Of a DNA stretch of 64,000 nucleotides, positions 1 through 12,931 are shown piece after piece. Where the stretch lies: the NCBI GenBank assembly GCA_903813345.2, contig CAIIXF020000001.1, positions 6,515,098 to 6,579,097 on the forward strand, written 5' to 3'. The notes under the pieces were generated by a model. The model saw nothing but the letters and a program-made list of their open reading frames with translations, ran no database searches and was not told the origin of the DNA. Source of the DNA: Owenia fusiformis (Eukaryota > Annelida > Polychaeta > Sabellida > Oweniidae). Position numbers and translations under genes: made by a program. Every line of letters begins with the position of its first letter. The stretch's first letter is position 1.

Positions 1-1054
1 ATAGTCTACACATGTGTAACAAGGCATGAGAAATGGCCTCGCAGAAATACAGATATTTTATAAATCAAAACTGAAGATGAAATCTAACAATTGTGTTAGA
101 CAAAGCATGGTGTTATATTGCTCAATTTTTGTCTTGCCTATTAAAAGGACAAGGTGCAATTATTGGCAAATATCCCTATGGTCAAAATGAATCATTCGTA
201 GGTGTTACATGAAGAATAAAATGTCATATAATACTTTGGAAAATATTAAAGTGCTCGGACACACATAAGCTGAGATAGGGATCATTTCGTTCAGTAAGGT
301 TGTATTGACTTACATGGGGCTGTGCACCATTGACATAACATGAGAATATCAGCAGATCCCAATAGAGGCCATTGGTTTCAATTGATTATCACAGAAATAC
401 CAAAAATACACTATGACCTGAATCGATTGCAAACTTAATAATTTCACAATACGACACAAATGGTTTATCTCATCAAATGTGCAAATATGAAGTTTGCAAT
501 CGATTCAGGTCATACTTAAAATTAAAAGATTGTACATTTTTTCATCATTTTTTTCCCTACAAAATGGCTTTAGAAAAATGCTCCAAAAACAACTTTTACA
601 CTTATCAAATATCATACAAGTTTGTAAAACCAAAGATTATACTTAATTATATTTCATTATGTCGTAACATATTTGGATAAGATGCAGGGATGCGTAGGAT
701 GTAAATGGATTTTGACAGACACAAAAATACTTCCTGGTTTGGAATCTATGCCTCTACACTTCATGATTGAATTATGACCCTAATAAGTGGCCTATACATC
801 AATACAGTGCTGAATATAGGTCAACAAGATACTAGTGTGCATATAAATGTAATAATTGAAGCAGAATACTCATTTTGAAAAATCAGATGAATTATTTTTT
901 TCCCATGGGGAGATCCCAATGGCGGGTGTATAAGGTCCTTTGACCAGTCTATTTTTTGTATCTAGCTATATCCCTAATTTGTATTACAAATCAAATATAG
1001 AGTATTTTACTTTCACATAAGATTAGGTTTTGGTAAGTATCTGTTGAAACTTAC
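1..1054. other. ING5 intron, left edge of window
   Basis: This stretch lies 3' of the lysine-rich ING5 exon on the minus strand, so it is intronic sequence leading to PHD-finger exons that I could not find here. The only structure I see is the inverted repeat at 412-514. No coding exon is supported. Confidence 0.6.
412..514. repeat. 25-bp perfect inverted repeat (hairpin)
   Basis: Positions 412-436 and 490-514 are exact reverse complements (core TGAATCGATTGCAAACTT), separated by a 53-nt AT-rich loop. The pair could fold as a hairpin in the ING5 intronic RNA or be the ends of a very short MITE. No target-site duplication is obvious. Confidence 0.7.
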
Positions 1055-4000
1055 TGAATTTCTTGAGATTTCTTTTGCTTTTTCTTTTTCGGAATTTCAT
1101 CTGAAAAATCTTCTTTTTGTCCCTTCTTCTTTTTCTTCTCTACAGTTTTTTGACCTTCTGAAATGCAAAAATAAATATTCAAAAAAACAATGATATTTGA
1201 ACTTTGGTACATTGCATTACACAGGTGTTGGCAGATATCTTGGCAGAAAGAAACTCACTACTTGATTTATACGATGAAACAAATAACTCAAGTAACTCCG
1301 TCCCAAGGGAATTTTTTTGCTAGAATGAATAAGCTGAACTCCATCATTCTGATACACATAGCATCTAAAAACCTGTCCAGTGTGGGTCATATCCACTCGA
1401 CAGTAGCCCAAGGTGGATGTAAATATTTAGAGTCGAGTGTAAAATTGAAGTGACTTGCCACATTGTCGAACATGAAATTCACCATTGTCGAATATTATAG
1501 AACTAAGTCAATTTATAGTACTTTCATAAACATATTACTTTCTCTTTAAAGATTTTTATTCACAAGAAAACTGTTGTATATGTATCATCAGTGGCAACAC
1601 TGTGGCGAGTATAAATTTTCATTGGCGAGTGTGAAAACACAAGTCGATTGCCAATTGGCGAGTGACAGAAAAATCCAAAGACACACACTCCTGTCTGTGT
1701 TTAGTTGCTCTGATTTTCCGTACCGATCCTGCTGATTGAAGGAGCGAGGCTTCCTATACAATCTTAAAATTCCTGGGAAGTTTACTCATGTAAAAAATTG
1801 ACGTACTTTAAAAAAAATTAATTCATTTGTGCTTCCTACCGATTAAATACTCCATATTTTATAAGATGTTTATTTCTACTGTTATAAGAATTCATTACAT
1901 CTGTAGTATGAAAAATATATAATAATTCGTAGGAACTGTTAGAAATAAGTGAATACTTGGGACTTTGCAAGGAATTGACCGTTTGCTATCAGAAATTGTT
2001 TATTACACCGTTGCTATGCAGTTCGTTGAGAAATCATTTTTTAATAAGTGACATTTAAATCATGTGTTTGTTATTACGAATTTGATTAGTCCATCGATTC
2101 CACCAATTCTGAATCGAAAGTGCCCTATACTAAATTCCATGGCAATCTACGTATAATGCAAGAAGAGAGGGCCATGGTATTCCATGATGGAACTTCATAT
2201 ACTTCACACATTGGCTTTTTAAGTAAATATTGGAAATAATTCTAAAGTAAAGATCTTGGCTTATTTCTTACATAATCAGATATAGCAAGCAGTTTTTCAA
2301 AAATGTTATCACTATTTCAGATTTTATTCCTTTGCATAATAAAAAATCTCGCCTGGTGCCGAACAAAATTTGGAGGTTGTTTCCCTCTGATACCGTAGCA
2401 GTTACATGAAGTTATATCTGAATTTTTATTTTTATTGGAAAGTATGCTTGCAAAATCTCACAACCTGCGTATGCTACATATTTGTTGTACACAAGTATTG
2501 GATTTTGGTGCTGACTTACTTCTATGTACATCTGTATCTTTCTCTTTGGATAGTGTTTTTTCTTTTAATTCTGCTTCAAATCTGGCTAAATCTGAGTCCA
2601 ACCTTCGTATGTGCTTATCTACCTGAAATAAAGAAAACTGTATTTCAGCTTTTCACCACAAGAGCAAAATGATTCTTGCCAATTTTTACACATTTGGAAA
2701 TAGATACTGATCTAAATGCTACAATAACACAGAATACTGATATGACTGGGCATTTCGAGGGAGTGGAAAAACACAATAATAAGGATCCACAGTTTCTGTG
2801 CTCTAGCAGTGAATTGTTAACAAAATATGACCAAAATTGTCAATTTCTCAAAAGAAATGTGAGGACTTGGGAAATAGCAATGACAAGTGAACCTGGTGAA
2901 ATACGAGTAGATACTGTGGATAGACATAAAATAATTGGAGATATGACCAATCATAATACGAAAAGCAGTTTTAATATGTACCATCTCTCTTGACAGATGG
3001 ATCGAAACACGGTCAACTAGCTTTAGGTAGACAAACTTTTAAGGACGGACCAACAGACGGACAGACACCTGGTCGATTCCATAGGCCAAAAATTGCTCAC
3101 TTATAGTCAGTCCATTTGTACCAAGTTCATTTGTTATGGTAGACAAGAATCTACTAACTTACCATTTCATAAGTTTGATTTGCTAAATTAACTTTGTCAT
3201 CTCCATATTCTTTACTTTTGACATATAGTTTTTCTATGCTGTCGTGTGATGAAGTACGTTTATCAGGTGGAAGATTCCGGACATTTTCTAAGTATTCATC
3301 TGAGAGTGTTTTGATCTCTCTCAATACATCTGAAATAACATACAAAGTACAGTGATAAATATGTCCCTTGAGCAAAACACCCCACATGTCCTATTACAAA
3401 TCAGGAACATACAATAATTACATTCCTAGAAGTCATCATACAAGATGCTCTCGTAATAACATATTTAAATGAAAAAAAGTCCTGAGCATTAATTTAATAA
3501 ATGATGACATTGATCTTCCAGTGAAGTCTGTTGGCATCAGTTGGGGGTCATTAAATTAGATGTTTCAGCAACCATACAACAAAATTAACATTGTCCATTT
3601 AACAATTCAACAAGAATCATTTCAAAATGAAATTTCACTCTCGGGTAATTATCATTTATTTCTTATGAAAAAAGGCAAGTTGAGTGATTTGAACACGTAC
3701 CCTGATTTCGTTGGTCCAAGTCCCTCATTAATGTGAAGTTTCTCTGTAGATCAGCTGGCAGACTTTCAAGACCTGAAATATTGAAAATTAAAAACAAAGT
3801 CAGTTATCGAGAGGGTATGATTCATATTGTAGTCAGCACTGCTACATACAAGAAGAGGTCACCTGGGGATTGTCTACAATAACCTTGCAATTCCAACATT
3901 ATGAAGCCCTTGAAATATGACTGTCTTTTCTGAGTACTGCAGTCTAGTTTTTACACCCATGCAGACAGATTGCTTGACATTCACCAGGAAAGTAGAAACA

Positions 4001-7000
4001 TTTTGTCACCCATGAAGCAAATTAATTTCTTACTGTCACAAATGGCGGACATAACCGTCGCTTCAATAAGATTTTCATGACCTGTATATGTTTAATAGAG
4101 CACCTATACTAAATTCCTTTGGAACAACAATCAATCAAAGTGTCTTAATACTCATTGTACAGTTGATGATGTTCTACCATCGAAATAAAGTCTTTAACTT
4201 AACAGATCAAAATGAGATATGGGACAACGGACACTGTTATTACCATAGATTTTAGATTTAGATTTATGAACTTTATTACACATTCATACCCATAAAAAAG
4301 GTTATAGTTAGTGAGGTAGCACCGAAAAATGTACCCGCTTCTGAACAACTTGAAATTACTTGTTTCTTATGTATTTTTATGTGATACTTCAGAAAATTTT
4401 TGTCTGATGCGCCGTATCCGGGGCGAAAGTTGTCAAAATTGGGTTTTTGACCCTAAAAAGGAAAATTACAGGGGGTACATTATCATAATTGAATAATTCA
4501 TTCAGTTGGTCTTCAATCATCATAATAATTTTATCGATAGTTGATGAGATCATTTTAAGGTAGTATGCAAACTTTCAATGGTCTGTCACTCGTGGTTGCC
4601 ATGGAAACCACAATTTTTGCTGAGAAAATCCTTAATTTTGGTAAAACCTGTACCTGTACATAATATAGAATGTGGATTATTTTTTAAATCAACAGATATC
4701 AGAACATTTTAGCATTTTCAAAATTATCAGGGCAGTTCAAACATTTATTTAAATATAAAGGATATTGCAATTAACATAACTGGGGAGTGTCAAAGACCAT
4801 ACAATTACATAAGTGATCAAAAGTGGGCGTCGCCCTTATCATAGTAGATGATTGCCATTCTCTAAAAATACAGAGTCTTACTTGACTTTTGAGATACATT
4901 TATAATGATGTTCTTTGGTTATACTAAATATGAAGCATTTTTGGTAAATAATGTACATGTAAGTGTTATACTTATTGCATTGGGGAGGGGGTAGATGGGG
5001 GGGGGGTAACAGAATTGGAAGAGGGCAAAGCTAATCACCCTTAAGTATAAATCTCATCTACATAGTTCTGGATTTCATGGGGTACATCTTCTGGGTCTTC
5101 TTCACATTCATATAGGATATTATAATTCTGCATGATTGGTAAGTATAAAGACCATAGAATTACTCAAGTGATCAAAAGTGGGCGTCGCCCTTATCATAGA
5201 TTCATTCTCTATAAATTAGGGGTGGGACGGATAACCGAAATACCGAAAAACCGCGGTTCATAGCCTTCGGATCGGTTTTCGGATCACGGCCCTACTTTCG
5301 GATCAGCTTTTCGGATCGTTTTCGGATTAATATTTCATTGGTCAAGTATCAATAAAACAGTTAAAAACACTGTTTTACAGCAACATTTTTGATATTCCTA
5401 GTCCCTACCTTGCTAGCTCACTCGTTTACTAGATTCGTTTCGTATCCGCGTATTCGTATCCCTCGGTAATCAATCATGTGGTCCCTGGTACTATATTCTT
5501 TAGTCGTGTATTCTAAATAATATGTATTGTTCATGAAATACTATAACATAAAATTCCATCTATAAAATATTGTTATAACGTGGCATAATTGATACAAAGC
5601 AGCTAATCATGTCAATCAATACAAATCCTTAAAATGAATGAACCGAACCGAAAAAACCGAACCGACGGCTGATGATCCGAAAAACCGAACCGAACCGAAC
5701 CGAAACGAACCGTCCCATCCCTACTATAAATACAGAGTCTAAGTTGACTTTTGAGATACATTTACATTACAACTTCTTTGATTATACTTAATTTCAAGCA
5801 TTTCTGGTTAGTAATGCACATCTAATTGTAATAGTTCTTGCCTGGGGGAGGATGGGGGAGAGTAGTAACAGAATTGGGAGGGGGCAGAGGTAATCAGCCT
5901 TAAGTATGAATCTCATCTGCATAGTTCTGGATTTCATGGGGCACATCGTCTGGGTCTTCTTCATATTCATCTCAATATATGGGATATTACAAGTTACAGG
6001 ATTTGTCAAACACCATACAATTACATATTTATAAATGATCAAAAGGAGTGTCACCCTAACAATAGTAGATGATTGGTTCTTTGTATAAATACAAAATTGA
6101 ACTTGACTTTTGAGATACATTCATAGTTATACTGAACTGCTGTTATTATAATTTATGTCAAGCATTTCTGGTAAATACACCTTTGTAAGTATGTATTATA
6201 GTTTTTACATTTGGGCAGGGGTGAGTAGTAACAGAATTAGAATGTGTAGATCTAATCTGGCTTAAGTATCAATCTCATCTTTTTAATTCTGGATTTCATA
6301 GGGTACATCTTCTGGAGTTTTCTGATTCATCTCCTGGTGTTGCTATACCACCAATCTCTTGTATGAGAATATCAGTCAATACCCATTATAACGATGGAGT
6401 CATTTAGTTTCCATTCAAGTCCATCTGGTGGTTCACTACGAGGATTTGCAATATGGGCCATACAGACAATAAGTGCTTTATATGGATGAGATGGTTACAA
6501 CAATCTATTATCTAGAGATGAGATGAGTGTGACACCCATAATGACCTTGGAAAGGCACAAATAGCAAGTATAGAAAAAGACATAAAGATGACAAAAACCG
6601 CAATCAAAGACTTCCTTGATCCATTTACCATTGAGGATGAAGGTCATCTCTACGGTGTATCATAAGGAAAATCTGTGCCAAATGATGTCGCTGCAGATCT
6701 CATCTAATTTTAGTCAAAAGGGGAAATTGCATGAAGAGATACCATCTGAGATTAGTTGAAAAAAAGATTTCATGATCTAATAAAACATATGAAATTGAAA
6801 ACTATAGCAGCAAACTACAGCAGCAACAGTGACAGTGACAGTAAAAAAGTACTCAGAACAAGCTTATACAAATACATTCTGAATGAAACATCTTTGAACA
6901 GCTTTGATCTTGCTTAAGAACATAAAATTAGCCTAGAATGTCTCCTGCAGTTCCTATTGAGCCCTGTGCCTTGGGCTCTAGGAACACTGACTGGACTTCT

Positions 7001-10000
7001 TGCAAGAACAGAGAAACGCATTCCTATGCATGAACATGTACCCACAAGTGCCAAAGGGAAAGGACCAAAATTTGTAATAAAACCCAGCAAGAAAAAGAAA
7101 ACTTCTAAATGTATACAAGTCATAAGGAAAACAAACCCCAACTATCCCAAACCATAATTCAACATGAAAGGTAGTTTTGTTTCTGGATCTGGCGGAGACT
7201 GTTTCAAGATTCTACAATTGCAGATTGATTAGTTTTTGTATGTGATTATTACATCAAAAATTCTATAAAGGAACCTGAAAGAGGGGAGGGAACCTTGCCC
7301 TATTTAAGGTAGAAAACACGAGTCCCTAAAGATTGGAATTAGTTCTTGTATGATGATGAAAACAAAAAGCAAATACAGCAAAGTGTGCTGCTGGATACTT
7401 GAGTTGGAAACAAATGAAGACTGATGTCAGTGGTATTTCCTCCAATATAGACCCTGACATATATGCAGCCTTCCTAGCACTTCACACATTCACAGATGAA
7501 GTGCCATGCAGAAGGGGCAATAGCAATAGCACCTTTTTAAAAGGCAAAGGTGGAGCGCCATATAGATACACTCAACTGGATGACTCTCAAATCTGCAAGT
7601 GTAGTGGTATATTCTCCCACATGATATTGTTAATATATTAACATCGGGAGGTGAATGAAAATGATCAGACTATGATATTAATACTTAAGACGGACTGGCC
7701 ATTGGCTCTGCCCCCTCCCATTTCTACTACTACCCCCTTGCCCCCCCCCACAGGGAATAACTATTACAATACTAAATGTAATCAAAGAAGTTTTAATTTA
7801 AAAAATAAATCTTAAAGTCAAGTTAAACTCCATATTCATAGAGAATGAATTATCTACTATTGTGAGGGCTGCATCCAATTGAATGGTCTTTGAAACTTAC
7901 CAATCATGTAAATTGGAATATCCCATATATTGAGATGAATGTGAAGAAGACCCAGAAGATGTACCCCATGAAATCCAGAACTAAGTGTATTAGATTTATA
8001 TTTAAGGCTTATTAGCTCTGCCAATTTCCAATTCTGTTACTCTCCCCCCCCCTCCTCCACCCTTAGGCAATAACTATTACAATAAGATGTATATAACTTA
8101 CCAGAAATGCTTGACATTAAGTATAAATCAAAGATGTTTTTAAGTAAATATACTTCAAAAGTCAAGTTAAACTCTGTATTTATAGAGAATGAACCATATA
8201 CTATGATTAGGGCGACGCCCACTTTTGATCACATGTTTTATAATGTGGTCTTTGACACTTTGACACACCAACCATGTAAATTCTAATATCTTCTATATTG
8301 AGATGAATATAATAAGACCAAAAAGATGTACCCTATGAAATCTAGAACCATGTAGATGCGATTTACACTTAAGGCTGATAAGCTCTGCCCCCTCCCAATT
8401 CTGTGACTACCCCCCCCCCCCCACTTTTGATCACTTATGTAATTGTATGGTCTTTGACACTTACCAATCATGTAAATTGGAATATCCCATATATTGACAT
8501 GAATGTGACCCAGAGACCCAGAAGATGCACCCCTTGAAATCCAGAACTAAATAAATGAGATTTACATTTAAGACTTATTAGCTCTGCCCATTTCCAATTC
8601 TGTTACTCTCCCCCCCCCCCCCCTCCTCCACCCCCAGACAATAACTATTACATTCAATTAGATGTACATATATAACTTACCAGAAATGCTTGACATTAAG
8701 TATAAATCAAAGATGTTTTTAAGTAAATGTACTTCAAAAGTCAAGTTAAACTCTGTATTTATAGAGAATGAACCATATACTATGATTAGGGCGACGCCCA
8801 CTTTTGATCACATGTGTAATTCTATGGTCTTTGACACTTACCAACCATGTAAATTCTTATACCTTATATATTGAGATGAATATAATAAGACCCAGAAGCT
8901 GTACCCTATGAAATCTAGAACCATGTAGATGAGATTAACACTTAAGGCTGATAAGCTCTGCCCCTCCCAATTCTGTTACTACCCCCCCTCCCCCCTCCCC
9001 CTTGTATCCCCATGCAATAACTATAACACTTATATGTAAAAATGCTTGATATTAAGTATAACCAAAGAAATTCAATATAAATGTATCTCAAAAGTCAAGT
9101 AAAACTCTGTATTTATAGAGAATGGCAATCAACTACTATTATGGGGGCGACGCCCACTTTTGACCACTTATGTAATTGTATGGTCTTTGACACTTACCAG
9201 TCATATAAATTGCAATATTCTTTCTCTTTAAACAAATGTTTGGACAGCCCTGGTGATTTTTAGAGTGCTAAAATGTTCTGATATCTGTTGATTTGAAAAA
9301 TAATCCACATTCTATATTATGTACAGGTACAGGTTTTACCAAAATTAAGGATTTTCTCAGCAAAAATTGTGGTTTCCATGGCAACCACGAGTGACAGACC
9401 ATTGAAAGTTTGCGCACTACCTTAAAATGATCTCATCAACTCTCGATAAAATCATTATGATGATCGAAGACTAACTGAATGAATTATTCAATGATGTTAA
9501 TGTACCCCCTGTAATTTTCCTTTTTAGGGTCAAAAACCCAATTTTGACAACTTTCGCCCCGGATATGGCGCGTCAGACAAAAATTTTCTGAAGTATCACA
9601 TAAAAATACATAAGAAACAAGTAATTTCAATTTGTTCAGAAGCGGGTACATTTTTCGGTGCTACCTCACTACCTATTAAGTGTACACTAATTTTACAATA
9701 TATCAATACAACAGAAAACAGTATATATAACAACACACAAAATTAACACTTCATAATAAATAAATAAGTAAATAAATGAACAAATAAATATGCATCATGG
9801 ATAAGCACATGAATGGTGATTGTGATACGCGTCCATTGTTTATGTCATATATCACACCCTTCTATGTTATATTACATTTATGAATAAATTCTGCTACAAT
9901 TTCAATTTCTTTATTTTCACAAGACATACAATATTGGAAAAAAAGTGAATCGTCCTCCATGTTGAAAAGGTGTTTAATTGGGTTGCCGTGTGATACAAGT

Positions 10001-11726
10001 TTATCGAGCATATGAAGTTGTCTTTCTAAATTTCTCAAATTCAGATTGCGTTGTCATTGACGATATCGAAGACACTATATTGTGGCGATTCAAGATCCAA
10101 TTTGATCGAAATTGGGATTTTCATATGAAACATTATCACAAGAGCTCAATACATGCGCAGAATTAGCAATGATAAAATCCCATGAAATGAGGACCAAGTG
10201 ATTAAACAGTTGAAGCGAAGGTTATGTCAGCCATTTGTGACAACGGTCTCTGACTTCATTGTCAGGCTATTCCGGTGTGATAAGTGTGAGAATAGCATGA
10301 CCAGGGGTTTCAATAAATATTTTTTGAACAGGCCTTTGGCAATTTCATTTATGACATATGTGACAGAATGTCTTTTTCATAGACATGTAGAGCTCTATTC
10401 TACATGTAGGTGCATTCATGCGCCTCTGGGCCTTTATATATATATCTGAGATTTGTCATGGCCCCAGAGGCGCATCACCAAGCATTAAAAACCCTAGGCA
10501 AGTTGAGATTCTGAAAAACAACGGATCGGTTGTTTTTGCTTTTTCTCGGAGCTCCTTACCTTAATCTTTAAATTTTTTTGACCACTATGTAGCGACGTTG
10601 TTTGTCTTCAAATTGACCCTAGTTGTAATCATGTTTCTCGTGGAAATTATATCAAGAAGTGTCTTTGTATTTTTCAGGTTAGAGAAATTCGAACGAATTC
10701 CCAAAATTGAGTTGACCTACATAATTTATGCGCATGCGTGATGTCACAAGTCACGTGACTAAATGAATCTGCATATGGTCTAAAAACAATTAGAGTCACT
10801 ATCTCTGTTTGGTATTCCTTATTAAAACTAGAAACTATAATAAAAGTCACTGTCTATAATGAGAATTCCTTAATTAAACTTCAACATGTGTGATTCACTC
10901 CCGGGGATTCACTGTTGAATATTGCATACTATGCAGTCTGATTGATATGAACTTTATGTAGTAAAATAGATGGCATCGTATACATTAGGGAATAACCTAT
11001 CTCTTCTCGCGAAGTCTCGTGCCGCCATAGAAAATTTTGAAATAATTTAAAAAGTGATGATTTTCCTATAGTATCAGCGCAATTACATCGTGCATAACAA
11101 CTTATGTATGGTAAGTTTAACAATTTATCATATAACATTACATTGGGACAAATATATTAAAAAAAACAAATGGGAATCAAAAGAAATCAACTCCAAAGTA
11201 GCGCTGGGTTCAAAAAAATTTATTTTTCTGAAGTTTGAGGATTTTAATACAGGTGCATCCACGGCTCTAGTGACCCTATCAAAACTCCGATAGTCAAATA
11301 AGTCACTAGAGCCGTGGATCCACGTCTATTCTACATGAAGACATGAAGTTCTACTCTTAGATCATTTTCTTATTTTTTTGTAAATCAAACTTCTAAATAT
11401 TGACTTTATATGTGTTGTAAATAATGAAGAGCGTGGAATACGTCAAAAAGACCCTGTGATTTCTTTTAAAATGTTTTCATTTAGGAAAAATTATTCAAAT
11501 TTTCCAGAAAAAGGCGGACTTCTGAAAAGTAGGTCAAGGAATTCCTTGCTTTCACGAAGCATTTTTTCCAAAAAAGAAAGCAATACATCAAACCTGATAA
11601 GCTCATCTGCTGATATGTATTGTCATGATTGATTCTATCAATCTTTAGAAATGTCAATTCAAAGGAATTAGACAAAATATGCTACTTACTGTCCAAATAG
11701 TGTTCCAAATACATCGCAGTCGCCAT
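1055..11726 (-). CDS. ING5: Inhibitor of growth family protein, ING5-like (5' part; PHD finger off window)
   Basis: Five coding exons on the minus strand join in phase: 11726-11690 (start, MATAMYLEHYLD), 3772-3701, 3329-3163, 2622-2520 and 1157-1055, giving about 160 residues. All junctions are GT-AG. Residues 1-115 form the N-terminal ING dimerisation/coiled-coil domain, with the family signatures LPADLQRNFTLMRDLDQRNQ, KEYGDDKVNLANQTYEMV and DKHIRRLDSDLARFEAEL. The last visible exon is a basic nuclear-localisation stretch (runs of K, PKKKKQKK). The first residues and this Lys-rich exon resemble ING5 more than ING4. ING4/5 proteins are known as H3K4me3-reading subunits of HBO1 and MOZ/MORF acetyltransferase complexes; the histone-reading PHD finger must lie beyond position 1. 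Intron 1 (3773-11689) is very large and holds a foldback element. The final exon ends in phase 2, so the reading frame continues leftwards. Paralogue assignment is an inference; family assignment is firm. Confidence 0.93.
2676..3162. other. ING5 intron
   Basis: Sequence between two ING5 coding exons. An open frame on the plus strand at 2676-2993 has no recognisable domain and runs antisense to the gene, so I treat it as chance. Around 3035-3070 there is a short ACGGAC/CAGACGG-rich patch of low complexity. Confidence 0.4.
5217..5723. mobile_element. hAT-like MITE nested in the foldback left arm
   Basis: A 507-bp insertion interrupts one repeat unit of the foldback element. Its ends are TAGGGGTGGGACGG and CCGTCCCATCCCTA (imperfect complements). 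It is flanked by an exact 8-bp duplication CTATAAAT (5209-5216 and 5724-5731), and the uninterrupted sister units confirm the empty site. The subterminal parts are rich in CCGAA/TTCGG motifs. An 8-bp target duplication with TAGGG-type ends is typical of the hAT superfamily. There is no coding capacity, so it is non-autonomous. Confidence 0.85.
6380..7641 (+). pseudogene. Decayed coding remnant in the foldback core
   Basis: The unique core between the arms contains broken reading frames on the plus strand. One fragment (6942-7010) reads SPVPWALGTLTGLLARTEK, resembling a hypothetical protein block I associate with invertebrate repeat-borne ORFs. Another (7399-7641) reads through FLKGKGGAPYRYTQLDD. 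Stops and frameshifts are frequent, so it cannot encode an intact product. It may be the relic of a protein once carried by the element or captured host sequence. I do not assign a function. Confidence 0.35.
9677..11689. other. ING5 intron 1, remainder
   Basis: Between the foldback element and coding exon 1 there is an AAAT/AAATG-rich low-complexity patch (about 9745-9790) and two short inverted repeats. In the first, TGCGCCTCTGGG-type arms lie at 10419-10432 and 10460-10474. In the second, 18-bp perfect arms lie at 11257-11274 and 11302-11319 (ATCCACGGCTCTAGTGAC). Scattered open frames show no recognisable protein. Confidence 0.5.
11257..11319. repeat. 18-bp perfect inverted repeat
   Basis: Arms 11257-11274 and 11302-11319 are exact complements separated by 27 nt. 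This makes a strong hairpin candidate 370 bp from ING5 coding exon 1, within intron 1. It is probably a tiny MITE or hairpin relic. Confidence 0.6.
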
Positions 11727-12713
11727 TTTGGATGTATGATATGCGCGCGCAGGGTAAGTGATTTACATTTTTGCGCAAATATATAATTCTTCCATTTGGG
11801 TTTAATATATCCATCTTATGTTTTACTGAAATGGCGGCTGATTAATTTCGGACTCAATGGACGCAACAAAAAGAAACTCATATGAGTCATATTTCTAATC
11901 TTGTTGAGAATTTTAAAAATTCGAATTTCCCCGGGGAAATCAAAATTTCACAACAAAAGTGGAGAGACTTGGTTTCAACAACTTCTATAATCGAGGTTTG
12001 AATGAATCTCCTGAGTTTCCTACCAAAATTGGAATTTCCCCGTTTCAGCCTATGGAACCTAGATCAAGTGTGACATATTTAAAATTGGATGGAGGGGGGG
12101 ATTGGATGGAGGGTAGGATCACGTGTATGTAAGACATGATAAGACATGCTACTTGAATTTATTCTTATGACTCCAAATTTTCCCATTTTTCATTCTCCAG
12201 AGACATAATAATAAATATCCAGTTTCTTACTGGGGTACTGAGTTAGTTTTTTCAAATATACGAGTTCTTGTGAATTTGTTCCATCGTAAGACATATAAAT
12301 CCCCCCCTCCATCCAATATTAATTTATTTTGATTATTTTTTGTATAACGCATGGAAACTAACTAAAAAGTGAGCAATGTCATTAGTATTGTGATAATTAT
12401 GTCCCGTATACCTATTTATTACAGGTCGTGTAGACCATTGTTGCCCGATTTATAGCAAAAACATTGACTTTTGCACGTTGGTGATGATGCGACTTTTTTA
12501 ATAGATCTCATATCTTTGAAGGGTATCAGTTCCAAAAAATACTAGATGACCCAACATATATTTCCATGCACTGCACCTATTCATTTGGCAATTCAGTTGT
12601 AAATTTTCTCTTGAAAAAATAAATCTTCCAAATTTGTTGAGTTTTCTTGCTTTGTACAATCACCGGGCGTGTATTTATGGCACGAGAAAAGTGTCTGGCT
12701 GGTGGCCTACATG

Positions 12714-12870
12714 TACCAGTGGCGGATGGGGGTCATGCCCCCCCCCCCCCCCCCCCCCTAAGTTGGGCCCAGAAAAAAAATTGGGCCCAAAAAATGTTGG
12801 GCCAAAAAAGGCCTTAGAGCCCCAAAAAGAACACTTTGGTAGCCCAGAACAGTTGGGCTTCCACATTCGT
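12714..12870. repeat. CAGTGGCGGAT-type MITE fragment with poly-C
   Basis: The sequence starts with CAGTGGCGGATGGGGG, then an interrupted poly-C tract and repeated TTGGGCCCA/AAAAGGCC motifs. The same vocabulary appears at 63640-63910 and at the right edge (63950-64000), so these belong to one repeat family. The open frames crossing it are low-complexity artefacts. Confidence 0.6.
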
Positions 12871-12931
12871 ACACTGTGCTGCTACCAATTATTTTTGTAT
12901 TCCATTTAACTGGTCACATGACTTGTTCAAA

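Larger units (their letters stand above)
4304..9676. mobile_element. 5.4-kb foldback (long inverted-repeat) transposable element
   Basis: The outer about 420 bp on each side (4304-4725 and 9265-9676) are near-identical in inverted orientation, ending in TAGTGAGGTAGCACC on the left and its complement on the right. Inside this, each arm consists of degenerate tandem units of roughly 350 bp. Every unit contains GGGCGTCGCCC (or a decayed form), an AGTCAAGTT block and a poly-C/poly-G tract. Units read one way on the left arm (about 4790-6340) and the opposite way on the right arm (about 7690-9200), so the whole element is a giant palindrome with a core of about 1.2 kb. This matches the foldback type of DNA element: long inverted repeats made of internal repeats. 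No intact transposase is visible. The element sits wholly within ING5 intron 1. A clear target-site duplication was not found. Confidence 0.8.

Noticed and set aside
1-1054. Search for the ING5 PHD-finger exons
   Set aside because: No Cys4-His-Cys3 pattern was found on the minus strand, so they must lie beyond the left edge.
2676-2993. 105-codon plus-strand open frame
   Set aside because: It lies in an ING5 intron on the opposite strand, with no recognisable domain, no splice-consistent context and AT-rich composition expected to yield chance frames.
4980-9010. Poly-C/poly-G arrays as possible CRISPR or telomeric repeats
   Set aside because: They occur once per 350-bp foldback unit with variable length and have no spacer structure, so they are part of the transposon repeat.
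12634-12909. Frames with poly-Pro/Gly on both strands
   Set aside because: They are translations of a poly-C tract and GGGCCC repeats of a MITE fragment.
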